64,000 nt of DNA from Rutpela maculata. Taxonomy: Eukaryota; Arthropoda; Insecta; Coleoptera; Cerambycidae. Each line of letters starts with the position of its first letter. The stretch's first letter is position 1. Where the stretch lies: assembly GCA_936432065.2 (NCBI GenBank), contig OW386293.2, forward strand, positions 47,897,923-47,961,922, in the 5' to 3' direction. Below are positions 1 to 10,744 of the stretch, one piece after another. The notes below the pieces were generated by a model, which saw only the letters and a program-made list of their open reading frames with translations, was not told the DNA's origin and searched no databases. The position numbers and the translations under genes are program-made.

Positions 1-2
1 AA

Positions 3-419
3 CACGATCTACATAGTGCAATTCAAGTATGTATACGGTACGAGAATACTAAAGAACAGTCAAATATTATCGCCAAAAATACAAGTGTATCAGTGACGGG
101 AGAAATACAAGCTATTCACCGGCAAGGAGAACTCAACAGTAGGATTCGAAATAGTAAACAAACCACTTCAGCATCGATGTACAGTAAAGCAGTAGCAGGA
201 CCGAGTCGCTCGCAGTCACGTGGTAAGTCACAGGACCAAGAAGGAAGTTGAAATCAACCCGGGAGATCAAAATCTAACCAATCACCGAGGTTCAGAGGAC
301 AGCGCTTGAAAATAAACAACGGTGTGTGCTATAAATGTGGTAGTGCGCATGGTAAAAATCAGTGTCCAGCGTATGGTAAAAAGTGAAATGTTTGTGGCCA
401 TTTTAACCATTTTTCTAAA
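3..419 (+). pseudogene. Gypsy-A gag, 3' part with CCHC knuckles
   Basis: C-terminal part of the Gag of a Mag-like Gypsy retrotransposon; the 5' part lies before the window. The open frame at positions 3-419 carries an Arg/Ser-rich stretch and then a zinc knuckle reading CYKCGSAHGKNQC (CX2CX3HX4C) and a second knuckle-like segment ending NVCGHFNHFSK. Two in-frame TGA stops are present, one near 251 and one near 385 where the second knuckle's first cysteine is expected (TGC to TGA), so it is dead. The frame is cut at 419-423, where a LINE is inserted; the same protein resumes after the LINE poly(A) at 4236. Family placement rests on knuckle spacing and on the pol sequence that follows. Confidence 0.75.
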
Positions 420-883
420 GTATACGTTACTGACGGCCATAAGGGAGGGCCGCGGTTTAAAACCCGCGCGTTACCGAACGAAAACCGTCGCCGCGGACCA
501 GCTCACGACTCACACCGTAAACCGCTTGTGAGGTACGACTCTGGTAGCGGGTCTAAAAAACCCGAGCCGGATAGCACTGACAAGGGGCACGGAGGACCTG
601 GCTTAAGTGCCCGGTTCGCGTGGATGAGGTACCACTATAAAAACCTTTCTAATCTCAAGGTATTGTGCGCGCCGAAGGGATGCATGGCCGAGGGGAGGCT
701 CGGTCACTAGCGACAAAACTCGGGGCACCTGACGCACCCCATTTCATATAGTCTTCTGTGTCCACAGGGGGCTCTGGGCACAGTGACCTTCAATTTCCCC
801 CTTACTCGTGGGAACTTTATGGAAAACAACCACATTAACAAAACAACCTCGGGAGGAGGTCCTGCAAAGAGAATCCACCGAGG

Positions 884-2326
884 AAATTCTCCGGAGCTGC
901 CAGAAGGAAGCTTCGGAAGATTAAACGGCAGGGACTAGGGGATTCATCGGGATCTGGGCTTTCACAGTCTGAAAGCGATGACATTCCCAGGGATCTGCCG
1001 GGCACAAGCAAAGAACCTCAGGGAGGCAACCCAAGGCAGGGAGTCAAGCGCAACCGGTCCGAGGGAAGCACCCCCGAGGGTCTCAGAAAAACACGGCCAA
1101 TTAGGAAGGAAAGGGTCAGCAATGAACCTGGTTCTTCTTATGCGGCCGCACACATTACTTTTACACAGGTAAACTTACATCACTGCAAGGCAGCTTCAGC
1201 TGCCTTGCAGAGATATATTTTAAATAATCGTATAAATATAGTACTGATACAAGAACCTTGGGTTTATAAGGGGCGTATCAGAGGACTACAGGTGGAACAA
1301 GGATGGGAAGTAATCAGCCCACCAGAGGACCACCCAAGAGCTTGCATCATTGCAAAGAAAAACATTAATCTGCTACCAATGTGGGGACTATGCACCAGGG
1401 ACCTAATGGTAGCACGAACTAACGTCGAGATGGAAGGGTCAATGAAGGAGCTAGCAATAGCTTCGGCATACCTTCCTTATGATCACCCAGGGCTACCTCC
1501 AACCCAGGAAGTTAAAGAACTGGTCCAGCAATGCGAAACAAACCATCTAGAGCTCATCCTATGTTGTGATGCCAACGCACACCACATTGTCTGGGGGAGC
1601 ACAGGCAACAACACAATGGGTGAGGCAGTCCTAGAATTTATTATTAGTAATAAGCTAGAAGTAGTAAACCGCGGAAACGAACCGACTTTCGTCACAGCAA
1701 TAAGACGAGAAGTAATTGAAATTACCATTACCACGCAATGCGCGGGACGAGTGATCAATGACTGGCATGTATCCCAGGAACCATCGCTATCGGACCACAG
1801 GTATGTAAGATTCAAAATAGAAACTCCACTGGAAGAAGGGCAGATGAGCAGAAACCCAAGAACCTGCTATTGGGAACTCTTCAACGAGAACCTAGAGCAG
1901 GGGCTGAAGGACTGTCCATCAAGACCACAAACACCGGCGGAAGTAGAACTACTGAGCGACTTAATAACCTCAGCAATAATAACAGCCTTCGAGCTAAGCT
2001 GCCCTCTGAAAGAAAGAAGAGCCAAGCGTGAAACCCCATGGTGGAATCGCGAGCTCTCCTCCAGACGGGCAGAGGTTCGAAGACTGTTCAACCAGGCCAA
2101 AAGGACTGGCAGATGGGATGATTACAAAGAGGCCCGTCTGAAATACGTCTACGCCATTAGAGACGCAAAAACTAAATCATGGAGGAAGCAATGCGAGGAG
2201 ATAGAAAATACTCCCGAAGCTGCTAGACTCCAGAAAATCTTGCAGAGAGACAATCAGGGAAAGATAGAATCACTGCAAAGACAACAAGGGGAGTACACAA
2301 ACACTGAGAAGGAGACCCTAGACTAG
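884..2326 (+). pseudogene. LINE-A ORF2, N-terminal linker and endonuclease domain
   Basis: Long open frame (phase of position 884) running to the stop at 2324-2326. A basic Ser/Pro-rich leader is followed by an apurinic/apyrimidinic-type endonuclease that would nick target DNA for target-primed reverse transcription. Visible motifs are QEPW (catalytic Glu, about 1250), CDANAHH...W (about 1567-1590), and SDHRY at about 1790 (the conserved S-D-H). An Arg-rich linker with WWNREL precedes the RT. There is no clear ATG near 1205 and the frame stays open upstream, so the true start is uncertain. The frame breaks at 2326; RT resumes in another frame. Confidence 0.8.
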
Positions 2327-2448
2327 ATTTATTACTAGAGACACACTTCCCAGGCAGTGTAACTAACTACCCCACAAGACAGAAGCGGTCCACCCGAAGA
2401 CATACCAGTGAGTAGGGCGTCAAAGTAGGACTGGAAAATTGCGAACAA

Positions 2449-3085
2449 GATAATTAACAAAACAAGACTTGTATGGGCAATCAATTCATTTGAACCATAC
2501 AAGTCACCAGGGCTGGATGGAATATTTCCAGCTCTACTTCAACAGGGAGTGGAAATACTAGCAACACCCCTGTGCACACTATTCAGGGCCAGTCTAGCCC
2601 TGGGTTATGTGCCAACCGGCTGGCGGAAGATAAAGGTGGTATTCATACTAAAACCAGGGCGCGATACCTACGCCCAGGCCAAATCCTTCCGACCTATCAG
2701 TCTAATATCATTTCTTCTGAAAACCCTGGACAAACTGGTTGATAGGCACATCAGGGACGATAAAATGAGTACAAAACCTCTACATCGAAACCAGTATGCC
2801 TATCAAACAGGAAGATCTTGTGAGTTAGCAATACATGAGCTTACTCAACAAATAAAAAGGGCCCTAGACAGTAAAGAAACTGCCATAGGAACCTCCTTAC
2901 ATAGAGGGTGCCTTCGACAATACCTCATTCGACTCACTAAGTGAGGCAGTGAAGAGGCGCGGAGTCGAAAAGTCAATAACAAAATGGATCGACTCAGCAC
3001 TCAGAACTAGGAAAATTCAGTCTACGCTAGGATCCACAACAGAGGAGGTGTTCGTGACCAGAGGATGCCCGCAGGGGGGGGGGTT
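2449..3085 (+). pseudogene. LINE-A reverse transcriptase, N-terminal half only
   Basis: RT fingers/palm remnant. The block SPGLDGIFPALLQQG (about 2505-2550) and FRPISLISFLLKTLDKL (about 2687-2740) are typical LINE RT motifs, followed by NQYAYQTGRSCELAI. A frameshift near 2905 separates this from the continuation at 2949 (KRRGVEKSITKWIDSAL, then GCPQGG at about 3063-3080). Directly after GCPQGG the sequence jumps to pre-RNase H sequence, so the YADD catalytic box and the thumb are missing. The element cannot have moved in this form. Confidence 0.8.
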
Positions 3086-3317
3086 TATCTCCTCTCCTGT
3101 GGTGCCTGGTTGCGAACGAGCTCCTATCTCGAAAATAAACGGACATAGGACCATTCCAAGAATAGGATACCACACCGAAATATTCCAACAAATAAGAAAA
3201 AATCGACTACTAGATATGCAGTCAGATAGAATCAGCACAAGCCACAACTTCACAAAGACCTTCAGGGTATACATACCCGATAGGGAAGAGGAAGGAACAA
3301 GGCAACTGCGAAGACAT

Positions 3318-4157
3318 CCAAATGATACCATATGGTATACTGACGGATCGAAAACGTCAAGAAGTACTGGAGCAGGTGTTACGGGGGACCAACCAGGGAC
3401 AGACATCAGTCTGAACCTGGGCAGTACCGCAACGGTGTTCCAAGTCACAGCCATAGAAATCTGTGCACAAGAAATGATCCGGAGGTCATATACTGACAAA
3501 AGAATCCGCATCATCACTGACAGTCAAGCAGCTATCAAAGCTCTGAATGCAGTAGAGATACGTTCCAAAACGGTAAAAGACTGCCTTGAATCCCTGGCGA
3601 AACTGGCGGAATACAACAGTATACAACTGGAGTGGACGCGAGGACACCAGGGCAATGAAGGCAACGAAAAAGCAGATAAGCTGGCCAAAGAAGGTGCAAA
3701 AACAACCTTGATGGGACCGGAGCCATCCTGCGGGATATCATACAATACCGCAAGAGGAATGGTAAAGGAACTATTGAGTCAGCAACATATCTTGTATTGG
3801 ACTGGCGCGCCGGGGATGAGACAGTCACGTATGTTCATCACCGGCGGGCCATCCAAGACAAAGACTAACGAATTGCTAAAGCTGAGCAGAAAACAGTTGA
3901 GGTGTGCAGTGGGAATTCTAACAGGACACTGCACACTGAACAGACACCTAACCAACATAGGTGTGAAGGATAATCCAGAATGCAGGATGTGTGGTGAGGA
4001 TGAAGAAACTCCTCACCACATACTATGTGAATGCCCAGCCTTGGTGGCTGGGAGGTTTTCATACTTCGGGGGACTAACCGTGACCCCGGAAGAAATAGCG
4101 AGAGCTCCCATTGACCGTATACTCTCCTTTTGGAGAGGAACGGGATTAATGGGATAA
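3318..4157 (+). pseudogene. LINE-A RNase H domain and terminal CCHC motif
   Basis: C-terminal part of ORF2. The RNase H domain has all the expected acidic residues in context: WYTDGSK (Asp, about 3332), VTAIEICAQ (Glu, about 3446), IITDSQAAIKAL (Asp, about 3510), and GHQGNEGNEKADKLA (His/Asp, about 3640). It would degrade RNA in the RNA:DNA hybrid. Near the C-terminus is CRMCGEDEETPHHILCEC (about 3982-4034), the CX2C...HX4C knuckle seen at the end of many LINE ORF2 proteins. The frame is open from 2949 through the deletion junction to the TAA at 4155-4157. Confidence 0.85.
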
Positions 4158-4235
4158 CGAGACTATGGGGTACAATAAGCTTAAGCTTCAGTACTGCGGG
4201 GCTTCGCACCGCAACCCAAAAAAAAAAAAAAAAAG

Positions 4236-6760
4236 GTATGTCAAAAGCATAACATTCATGTTGTAAATTTTGAAAACGATGATCAATTTACTGATGATAA
4301 TAATTATGTATTTATAGGCTCTGTAGAAAATTGTAATGTCAAAGATAACTCATGGTATGTTTCACTGCTTTTGAACAATAAACAACACTATAATTTCAAA
4401 TTAGATACTGGCGCAATGGCAAATATAATTCCGGTATAAGTTTTAAAAGATATCAATTTAGACAAAAAACATTTAAAGAAAACTGATTTAAAATTAAAAT
4501 CTTATACAAATAATGACCTGCCTATTATTGGAACTTGTTACTTAAATTGTCGATATAAAAATAAAAATTGCATTTTAGAATTTTTTGTGGTTGAATCAAA
4601 TTCATTATGTATTTTTGGCTTGGATAGTTGCAAAAAATTAAATTTAATTAAACGGGTGGATATTGTTAATAATGTTGGAGAGGTTCAGAATAATTATGAA
4701 AATGTCAGTAAAGAAAATTCAGATTTGTTTATAGGTATTGGTTGTATGAAAAATAAATATCATATTGAATTAATTGAAAATGCTAAGCCTGTAGTTCATC
4801 CCCCTCGTAAAATAGCGGTACCTTTACTAAAACAATTTAAAAATACGCTTATAGATTTGGAAAAAAATGGAATGATCAAAAAAGTAGAAGAACCCACCGA
4901 TTGGGTTAATTCTATAGTAATGTATCGATGCGTATTTGTTTGGATCCTAGAGATTTAAATTTGGCAATAAAAAGAGAACATTTCCAATTACCTACAATTG
5001 ATCAAATTACAAGTAAATTATCAGGTGCAAAACTTTTCAGTAAATTAGATGCCAACAGTGGCTTTTGGCAAATTTGTTTAGACGATGAAAGTGCAAAATT
5101 ATGCACATTTGCAACCCCCTATGGACGTTACTGTTTTTTACGTCTACCATATGGGATTAAATCAGCCCCTGAGGTTTTTCACAAGAAATTTAAACAAATT
5201 TTCGATTTGGAGGGAGTCGAAATATATATTGATGATATTATAATTTGGGAAAGATCTCAGGCTGAGCATGATCAAAGATTAAAAGAAGTGTTTAGAATTG
5301 CGAAATTAAATAATATTACTTTTAATAAAGAAAAGTGCAAATTTGTCTTGCGTGAAATAAATTTTATTGGTCATAAAATTAGAGAAAATGTTTTTTTCCC
5401 GATGAAAATAAAATTCTGGCAATAAAAGATATGCCGATACCTAGAAACAAAAAAGAGGTACACAGGTTTTTAGGAATGACAATGTTGGCCGTTTCATTCC
5501 AAATTTATCAAATTTAAACTCACCCCTTAGAGAGTTAACAAGAAATGATACTATTTTTGAGTCGACGGATAGACATATGAAGTCATTCAATAATTTAAAA
5601 AATATATTAACCTAGAAATCTGTATTACAGTACTATGATGTGATGAAACCAGTTGTAATTTCAGCAGATTCGTCAAAATATGGGGTTGGGGCTGTTTTAT
5701 TACAAAATAATTTACCCTGTGGATATGCGTCATTGAGGAACAAGAAAGGTACGCACAGATTGAAAAAGAATTAAATGCAATTGTTTTTGGCTGTGAAATA
5801 TTTTATGAATTTGTGTATGGACGTGAATTTGTTGTAGAAACAGACCACAAACCACTTATATCAATTTTTAAAGAACCTTTAATCACATGCTCCGCACGCT
5901 TACAGCGAATGTTGATTCAATTACAAAAATATGACTTAAAAGTAGTATATAAGCCAGGCAAAGACTTATTTATTGCTGATGCCTTATCTAGAGCATTTTT
6001 AGAAAATCAAAAAATAGAAAATAGTTTTGATACAGATATGGAAGTTTGTGTAATTGATATGCCATATAAAATGACAGACAAAAAATGCAATGAATTAATT
6101 AAGGCCACATCTGAAGACAAAGTGTTACATAAATATATAAAACAAGGTTGGCCAAAAAGTATAAAGAAAGTACCGGTTGAAATAAAAAAATATTTTAAAT
6201 GTAGAAATGAACTAATTGAAAGTAACGGTTTATTGTTTAAAGGACAGCAATTAATTATTCCTAGTAATATGAGAGGAGATATAATAAATAAGATTCACTA
6301 TGGTCATTTTGGTATGGTTAAATGTAAAAATCGAGCAAAAGATGCGTTTTACTGGCCTGGTATGTGTAAACAAATCGAGGATGTTATTCTAAATTGTAGA
6401 ATATGTTTGACACATCAGAGTTCACAACAAAAACAACCTTTAATTTCACATGAAATACCAACAACCCCTTGGTACAAAATAGTTGTTAGTTATAGACTAT
6501 TATAGTAAATGGATAGAATTAATTTTACTGGGAAACAATGCCTATTCAGATACTGTGATTAAACATTTAAAGTCTATATTTGCCAGGTTCGGCAGACCTG
6601 CTGTAATAATATCTGATGGAGGCCCACAATTCAGTTCACTTAATTTTGACAAATTTGCTAAAGAATGGGGATTTTCACATATTAAGTCTAGCCTCCGGTA
6701 CCCCCAGTCGAACGGAATGGTTGAAAGAGCTAAACAAACCATTAAATAAATGTTATATAA
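4236..6760 (+). pseudogene. Gypsy-A pol: protease, RT, RNase H, integrase core
   Basis: Continuation of the Gypsy-A frame after LINE-A. The retropepsin is seen as KLDTGAMANIIP (about 4399-4435) with an in-frame TAA just after it. RT follows: HPPRKIAVPLL (about 4799), MRICLDPRDLNL after a frameshift near 4928, FSKLDANSGFWQI (about 5036), and catalytic YIDDIIIW (about 5226-5250). RNase H is broken by several shifts between 5400 and 5800 and resumes as EFVVETDHKPL (about 5827). The integrase has the HHCC zinc finger (HYGHFG...CRICLTHQ, 6296-6415), a DDE core with IDYYSKW (6490) and IISDGGPQF (6607-6633), and the Glu in NGMVERAKQ (6712). Spread of stops and shifts marks an old copy. Confidence 0.85.
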
Positions 6761-6794
6761 AGCTCTGGAGGAGAAAAAAGATTTATATTAATTT

Positions 6795-7204
6795 TATTAC
6801 TACAAAAAATGGAAATAAGAATTAAGAATGTAAAATTGTTGAATTCTTGGTGTGACATTAGGATACCTGTCAGTGTCATGAAAATGAGAAAACAAAAATT
6901 AATTTGCAATCTGTCACATAGGATTAATTATTGTTACTACAGTTGTCACTGATTGCATATTGCTTTAAATGAGTTCTAACATTGATTACTTAAATAGAAA
7001 AGCAGAATCGCAGTTAATACCGCAAAAATCGGAAGACGCTTATAAAAAAGAATACGACAAGTTCATTAAATGGATGGAAGAGCAAAAGGTAACAGATACA
7101 GATGAACAAGTTGTACTTGCTTACATTTGATGTTGCCATGGTAACTTTAAAACACGCGCGTTTTTAAAACTTGGATTTAAACACTCTGAAGCGTACTTTA
7201 AATA
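6795..7204 (+). mobile_element. Insert of unknown type within Gypsy-A integrase
   Basis: About 410 bp separates the DDE core (up to about 6795) from the integrase C-terminal domain (from about 7214). In related Gypsy proteins these are continuous, so this block is inserted or rearranged DNA. It contains one small ORF (6969-7130) and a short palindrome (GTTGCCATGGTAAC, about 7131-7144). No target duplication or terminal repeat could be fixed by eye. Confidence 0.45.
6969..7130 (+). pseudogene. Short ORF resembling N-terminus of a tyrosine-recombinase-like protein
   Basis: A 53-codon ATG-initiated frame ending in TGA at 7128-7130. The product is charged and probably helical, with YLNRKAESQLIPQKS near the start and DAYKKEYDKFIKWMEE in the middle, ending DEQVVLAYI. 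This pattern recalls the N-terminal SAM-like, DNA-binding part of Crypton/phage-integrase-like recombinases found in insects, where a downstream catalytic domain would carry the R..HxRH..Y residues. No catalytic domain is present here. The assignment is from memory of the family's look and is tentative; it could equally be an unrelated fragment. Confidence 0.3.
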
Positions 7205-7213
7205 AGTAAAATG

Positions 7214-7630
7214 GGGTACCAATAAAAAAAATATATTAAATTTAAGCAACAAAAACAGCAAGCTTATTATAACAAAAATAGTAAAGACTTAAAATCATTA
7301 AAAATTAATCAAAAAGTTCGGTTTCAGAATACCTTACAATGGTCCTATGGTAAAATTGTAGATAAAACGCGAGATCGCTCATATAAAATTGAAAAAAAAG
7401 ATGGTTCTTGTATAACTAGAAATAGGCGATTTATCGAAATTTTACCAAATGATTGTAATAATTTTGAAAACAATGCTTCATCAGATGAAAATATCGTTAT
7501 GCAATCAGATCTTGATGACACAGAGTCATCTATAAATGTAAGTACACAAGGTGATAATATTTATAATATTCCGGAATGTACTAAATTTGAAAGGATTGTT
7601 AAAAAAGTGCAAGGATTAGAGTATAATTAG
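7214..7630 (+). pseudogene. Gypsy-A integrase C-terminal domain
   Basis: Open frame to the TAG at 7628-7630. It is lysine/glutamine-rich at first (KFKQQKQQAYYNKNSKDL), then carries the SH3-like GPY-region pattern (KINQKVRFQ...WSYGKIVDKTRDRSYKIE, about 7300-7395), followed by an acidic, Asp/Glu/Ser-rich tail. This is the usual end of a Gypsy Pol polyprotein and is in the same orientation as the integrase core upstream. Confidence 0.75.
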
Positions 7631-7653
7631 GTTCTTATATAGTTTTATTTAAT

Positions 7654-8357
7654 TACTTCCACGTCCAGTGGAAGTATAGTAACGACAAAAAAATTTTAAA
7701 AATTTGTATTGTCCAAATAGGCTAAAAATGTCATGAAACGTCGAGATTTTAAGTTTGAGCAAAAAAAAAATTCTGTCTGTCTGTCGGTCTGTCTGTAACT
7801 TTTTTTTGTGCGCACGTTTACTCTGGAACCGTTTAAGACTTGACTTGAAATTTGGTACACATATGTACTTTAACGAGATCTAGAACTAGATTATATTTTC
7901 ATCTTGTTCCGTCGACGGGGTGGGGGTAAATTGGGGTAAATTTGGGGTAAATAGGTCACTCAAGCAGGTAAGAGTCCATAAAATTGGTATTTAGTATATA
8001 CAAGAGAAGAAAAGGTGTGAAAAAAAAATTTGGTATTAGCCACCCCCATTACCACCCCCACCCCCTTATTAAAGGGAATGAAAAAAAAATTGTCATTTAG
8101 TGTATGTACAGGAACCAGAAACCTCAAAATATTTTTTTACTTCATCCACCCCCCACTTTCACACACCTATCACCAACCCCCACCCCACTACCGATGTGGG
8201 GTATCGTTTTATGGGTTTTTGGGGTAGAGGATTTCAAATATTATATTATTAAAGTTCCATAAACAATTATTTTCACATACAAAGTTTTTTCGTTGTGAGT
8301 GACTTCGATAGAGAATCTGGATGTGGAAGTAGTGATTCCTTGGGCAGTGGTTTTTTA
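7654..8357 (+). repeat. ACTTCCAC repeat, copy 1 (non-autonomous TIR element)
   Basis: Dispersed repeat of about 0.7 kb shared with 42574-43350 (nearly identical) and 47587-48373 (rearranged). It opens with ACTTCCACGTCC, itself part of a small palindrome, and carries the inverse GGATGTGGAAGT near its other end (8319-8330). The copy 1/copy 2 similarity extends to about 8357. A TCTG/TCGG-rich tract, a GTGCGCAC palindrome and an A/C-rich CACCCCC stretch are inside. No coding potential was found. It sits between the end of Gypsy-A pol and its 3' LTR, so it inserted into Gypsy-A. Confidence 0.7.
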
Positions 8358-8467
8358 TGAAAAAATTCATATTAACGAATGAAATAAAGTTATTTCTTCT
8401 TTTTATATTTATATTGTATTATAATTATTTTTTGCATGTAATACTTAGTTTGTAGTTTAAAATATTA

Positions 8468-8602
8468 AAAAAAAAGGGAGTTGTATATTATAAAAAGCAT
8501 GTAGAAACTTATCTATAAGTCCTGACGCACGTACATGATTTTATATTGAAATAAAGACAGTCTATCTCCAACTGGTCTTTTATTAACATGACAATATCTA
8601 CA
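8468..8602 (+). mobile_element. Gypsy-A polypurine tract and short 3' LTR
   Basis: A purine run ending AAGGGAG (8466-8480) precedes a block that starts TGTATATTATAAAAAG at 8482 and ends ATATCTACA at 8602, giving a 121-bp candidate LTR bounded by TGT...ACA. It holds a TATA-like box and an AATAAA (about 8550). Position and orientation fit the 3' end of Gypsy-A. The 5' LTR is outside the window, so the match cannot be confirmed here. Confidence 0.5.
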
Positions 8603-8730
8603 GAACCATTTGATGGAGAAAAATAATATTTGGTAGGTAGTCCATGCTACTGCCAACAAAGAATTGAGATATACTTCCATTGAAAAATACACAGGGCGTA
8701 CGCCCTAAAAAATATAAATAAAGAAAGAAA

Positions 8731-8961
8731 TGTAAGGGTAAACAGTAACATGTACTTATGTACGGTTAAGCACGAACTTCGTATAAGAAGATACGACGAA
8801 AGAAGAGAAGAAGAGGAGGTTGATGACAGGGAGAGTTTTAGTTTAGGTTATGAACATATATGTTATGTATTGGCCGTGCTTATATTGTTATATCTAGAAC
8901 TTAATTAAATGTTAATTAACCGTACAACAGGTGTGTTATAATTTTGAAGACCAACTCTACA
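8731..8961 (+). mobile_element. Gypsy-B 5' LTR candidate
   Basis: A 231-bp block starting TGTAAGGGTA and ending CAACTCTACA. It is followed immediately by TGGTGGCAGCATAACGG (8962-8978), which looks like the TGG-starting primer-binding site used by many insect Gypsy elements. A Gag frame begins 84 bp further on. No second LTR is present in the window for comparison, so the boundaries rest on the TG...CA rule and the PBS. Confidence 0.55.
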
Positions 8962-9044
8962 TGGTGGCAGCATAACGGATTTTCTTCTTGTGCTGTCGGA
9001 AGAATTTTTCCTTCATAAGCGTAAAAGAAAGTTTAAAAAGAAAA

Positions 9045-9546
9045 CATGGACCTAGAAACTCAAACTATGATCGCACCTGTGTATCAAATTCCAGCTCCAA
9101 AACCGTTTTCATTCAAAGCTGAAGAGTGGGAGCAATGGCAGTTGCGATTTATGAGATTTAGAAGTGCATCAGGCCTAGGTACAAAATCAAATGGAGATCA
9201 GGTGAATTCGCTAAGCTAGTTGATGGGGCTGCAGGCCGAAGCTGTATTTCAGTCTTCTAAGTTGACTACTAATTAAGCTAGTGATTTTGTACCATCAAGA
9301 TATATACCCGTTATCAAAAGGAAGGGCTTTGTATTATACTCTCGTGCGCAGAATTGTGACTATCCAGTGGGGTTTCTCGATGAAGCTGTACGTGATCAAG
9401 TAGTGGTGGGCATTAAGAAACTTTCGGAAAAATTACAATTGGAGTCTGTTTTGACTATGGATAAAGCTTTAACAGCAGCATGACAATCTGAAGCTGTTAA
9501 GAAATAACAGGGAACTATTCGTGTTGTGCCAAATTGTTGTATAATG
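9045..9546 (+). pseudogene. Gypsy-B gag, N-terminal part
   Basis: Starts at the ATG at 9045 downstream of the primer-binding-like site. The product begins MDLETQTMIAPVYQIP and contains FSFKAEEWEQWQLRFMRFR, a pattern typical of Mag-like Gypsy Gag (capsid-like, nucleic-acid packaging). Stops occur near 9216 and after, and the later part (AVRDQVVVGIKKLSEKLQLE, about 9386-9445) is in a shifted frame. It is cut at about 9553 by a TTA microsatellite that begins an inserted block. Confidence 0.7.
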
Positions 9547-9552
9547 TGTGAA

Positions 9553-10690
9553 GATATTATTATTATTATTATTTATTTGTCATGTATACAAAATAACACA
9601 ATATACAATATACAAATGCCAGGGCCCCAGACGATGTAAAACCATCAAATCGACAGACAGAGAAATTCTGCACTGTCTAGATCCAGAGCAATGAGAAATC
9701 TTTGGATGTGTGCGTGTGTCATCGTAAAAATAAAATTGAGTTTTTGTACAAGGATGTGTGTGTAATGGTGTGAGTATAGATCTGTCCTTCAAAAGCGTAG
9801 TGTTCTTCTCTACCTTATTATTCTGTTCTTGTATATGTTTATTGATTGTATCGTTCTGCCTCTCCATTCTTCCTCATATCAATGTAAAACCTTCAACTAT
9901 TATATTTTCCACATGTTGAGTTATTTCAGCTGTAGACATGGCTGTAGACTTACCTGATCTGAGTCTCATATACCTTTAAACAACCTCTATATGAAAATAC
10001 CACTACCAAATAGACCGAGTTATCAAATTTAAAACTTGACAGTATAATTATGAATTATATTCACCTCCAAATCGTTTTCCAAGATAACCGATTCACTAGC
10101 ATCCAAGTGTTCATCATCGTCATCATTTAATAAATCTTCTTCAAGTATGATATCGAAATCCATGTCTGCTACTAATATAAAATTCCCTTTAAATTCATGT
10201 TTTTCTACCGTAAAATTTGTACATAAGACTTTATTACACTCTTACGTTTTACCACTAGCACTTACTAAATTGATTTTAAAAATTTTCATACAATTACTTT
10301 TATCGTTACTTTTTAAATGTTTGTTTACTAAATTTTCATTGATTAGACTGATCTCTGATCCTGTATCGAGTAAAGCTTTAAATTGTACTGCGTTTATTTT
10401 GATATTTATAATAGGCAATTAATTTGTTTTAATATTATTACAACAATATGTGGTTGACAAAAAAGCTATGTAATAACTTATTCTAAGATTAAATGCATTT
10501 TCAATTTTGTTTCTGTGTAGATAATGTATGATTTTATATACGCTCTTTCTCAGATAGTCGGTTCTTTATTAAAGTTAGAGGTAAATTTCACTCACAACTT
10601 TAAATATAATTTTGTAAAAATATAACTCTACTAGGATTAACACTTTCTCTACAAATCGGACACGATTTTTGGGGTGTGGTTCAGTTGATA
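9553..10690. other. Block inserted in Gypsy-B gag
   Basis: The Gypsy-B Gag is interrupted between its capsid-like part (to 9546) and its zinc knuckles (from about 10750). The block opens with a (TTA)n/ATTT microsatellite (9554-9585), a usual hallmark of a LINE 3' end in reverse orientation, although no RT was seen. It also contains an antisense retropepsin fragment (10020-10422). Several insertions are probably layered here; no target duplication was resolved. Confidence 0.5.
10020..10422 (-). pseudogene. Antisense retroviral-type protease fragment
   Basis: On the minus strand a frame reads QFKALLDTGSEISLINE (about 10400-10350), the LLDTGS active-site signature of an aspartic retropepsin. 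Further on comes FILVADMDFDIILEEDLL (about 10195-10140), which fits the C-terminal half of such proteases, followed by an acidic DDDDE stretch. It belongs to an LTR retrotransposon different from Gypsy-A and Gypsy-B, both of which lie on the other strand. No adjoining RT was found. Confidence 0.6.
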
Positions 10691-10744
10691 GTGTTACAAA
10701 AAAAAATAATAAATGAACAAATAAAAATAGGGAAAGAACAAAGA

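Larger units (their letters stand above)
424..4234 (+). mobile_element. LINE-A (RNase H-bearing, I/R1/LOA group) inserted in Gypsy-A gag
   Basis: Non-LTR retrotransposon ending in a 17-A tail (4218-4234). The Gypsy Gag frame stops at 420-423 (GTAT) and restarts after the tail at 4236-4239 (GTAT), so GTAT is the visible target duplication. Inside are, in order, a GC-richer 5' region (424-about 880), an AP endonuclease, a broken reverse transcriptase, an RNase H domain and a terminal CCHC-like motif. RNase H after RT is known in the I, LOA and some R1-group clades; the exact clade was not determined. ORF1 is not recognisable, so the 5' part is probably deleted or rearranged. Confidence 0.85.
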
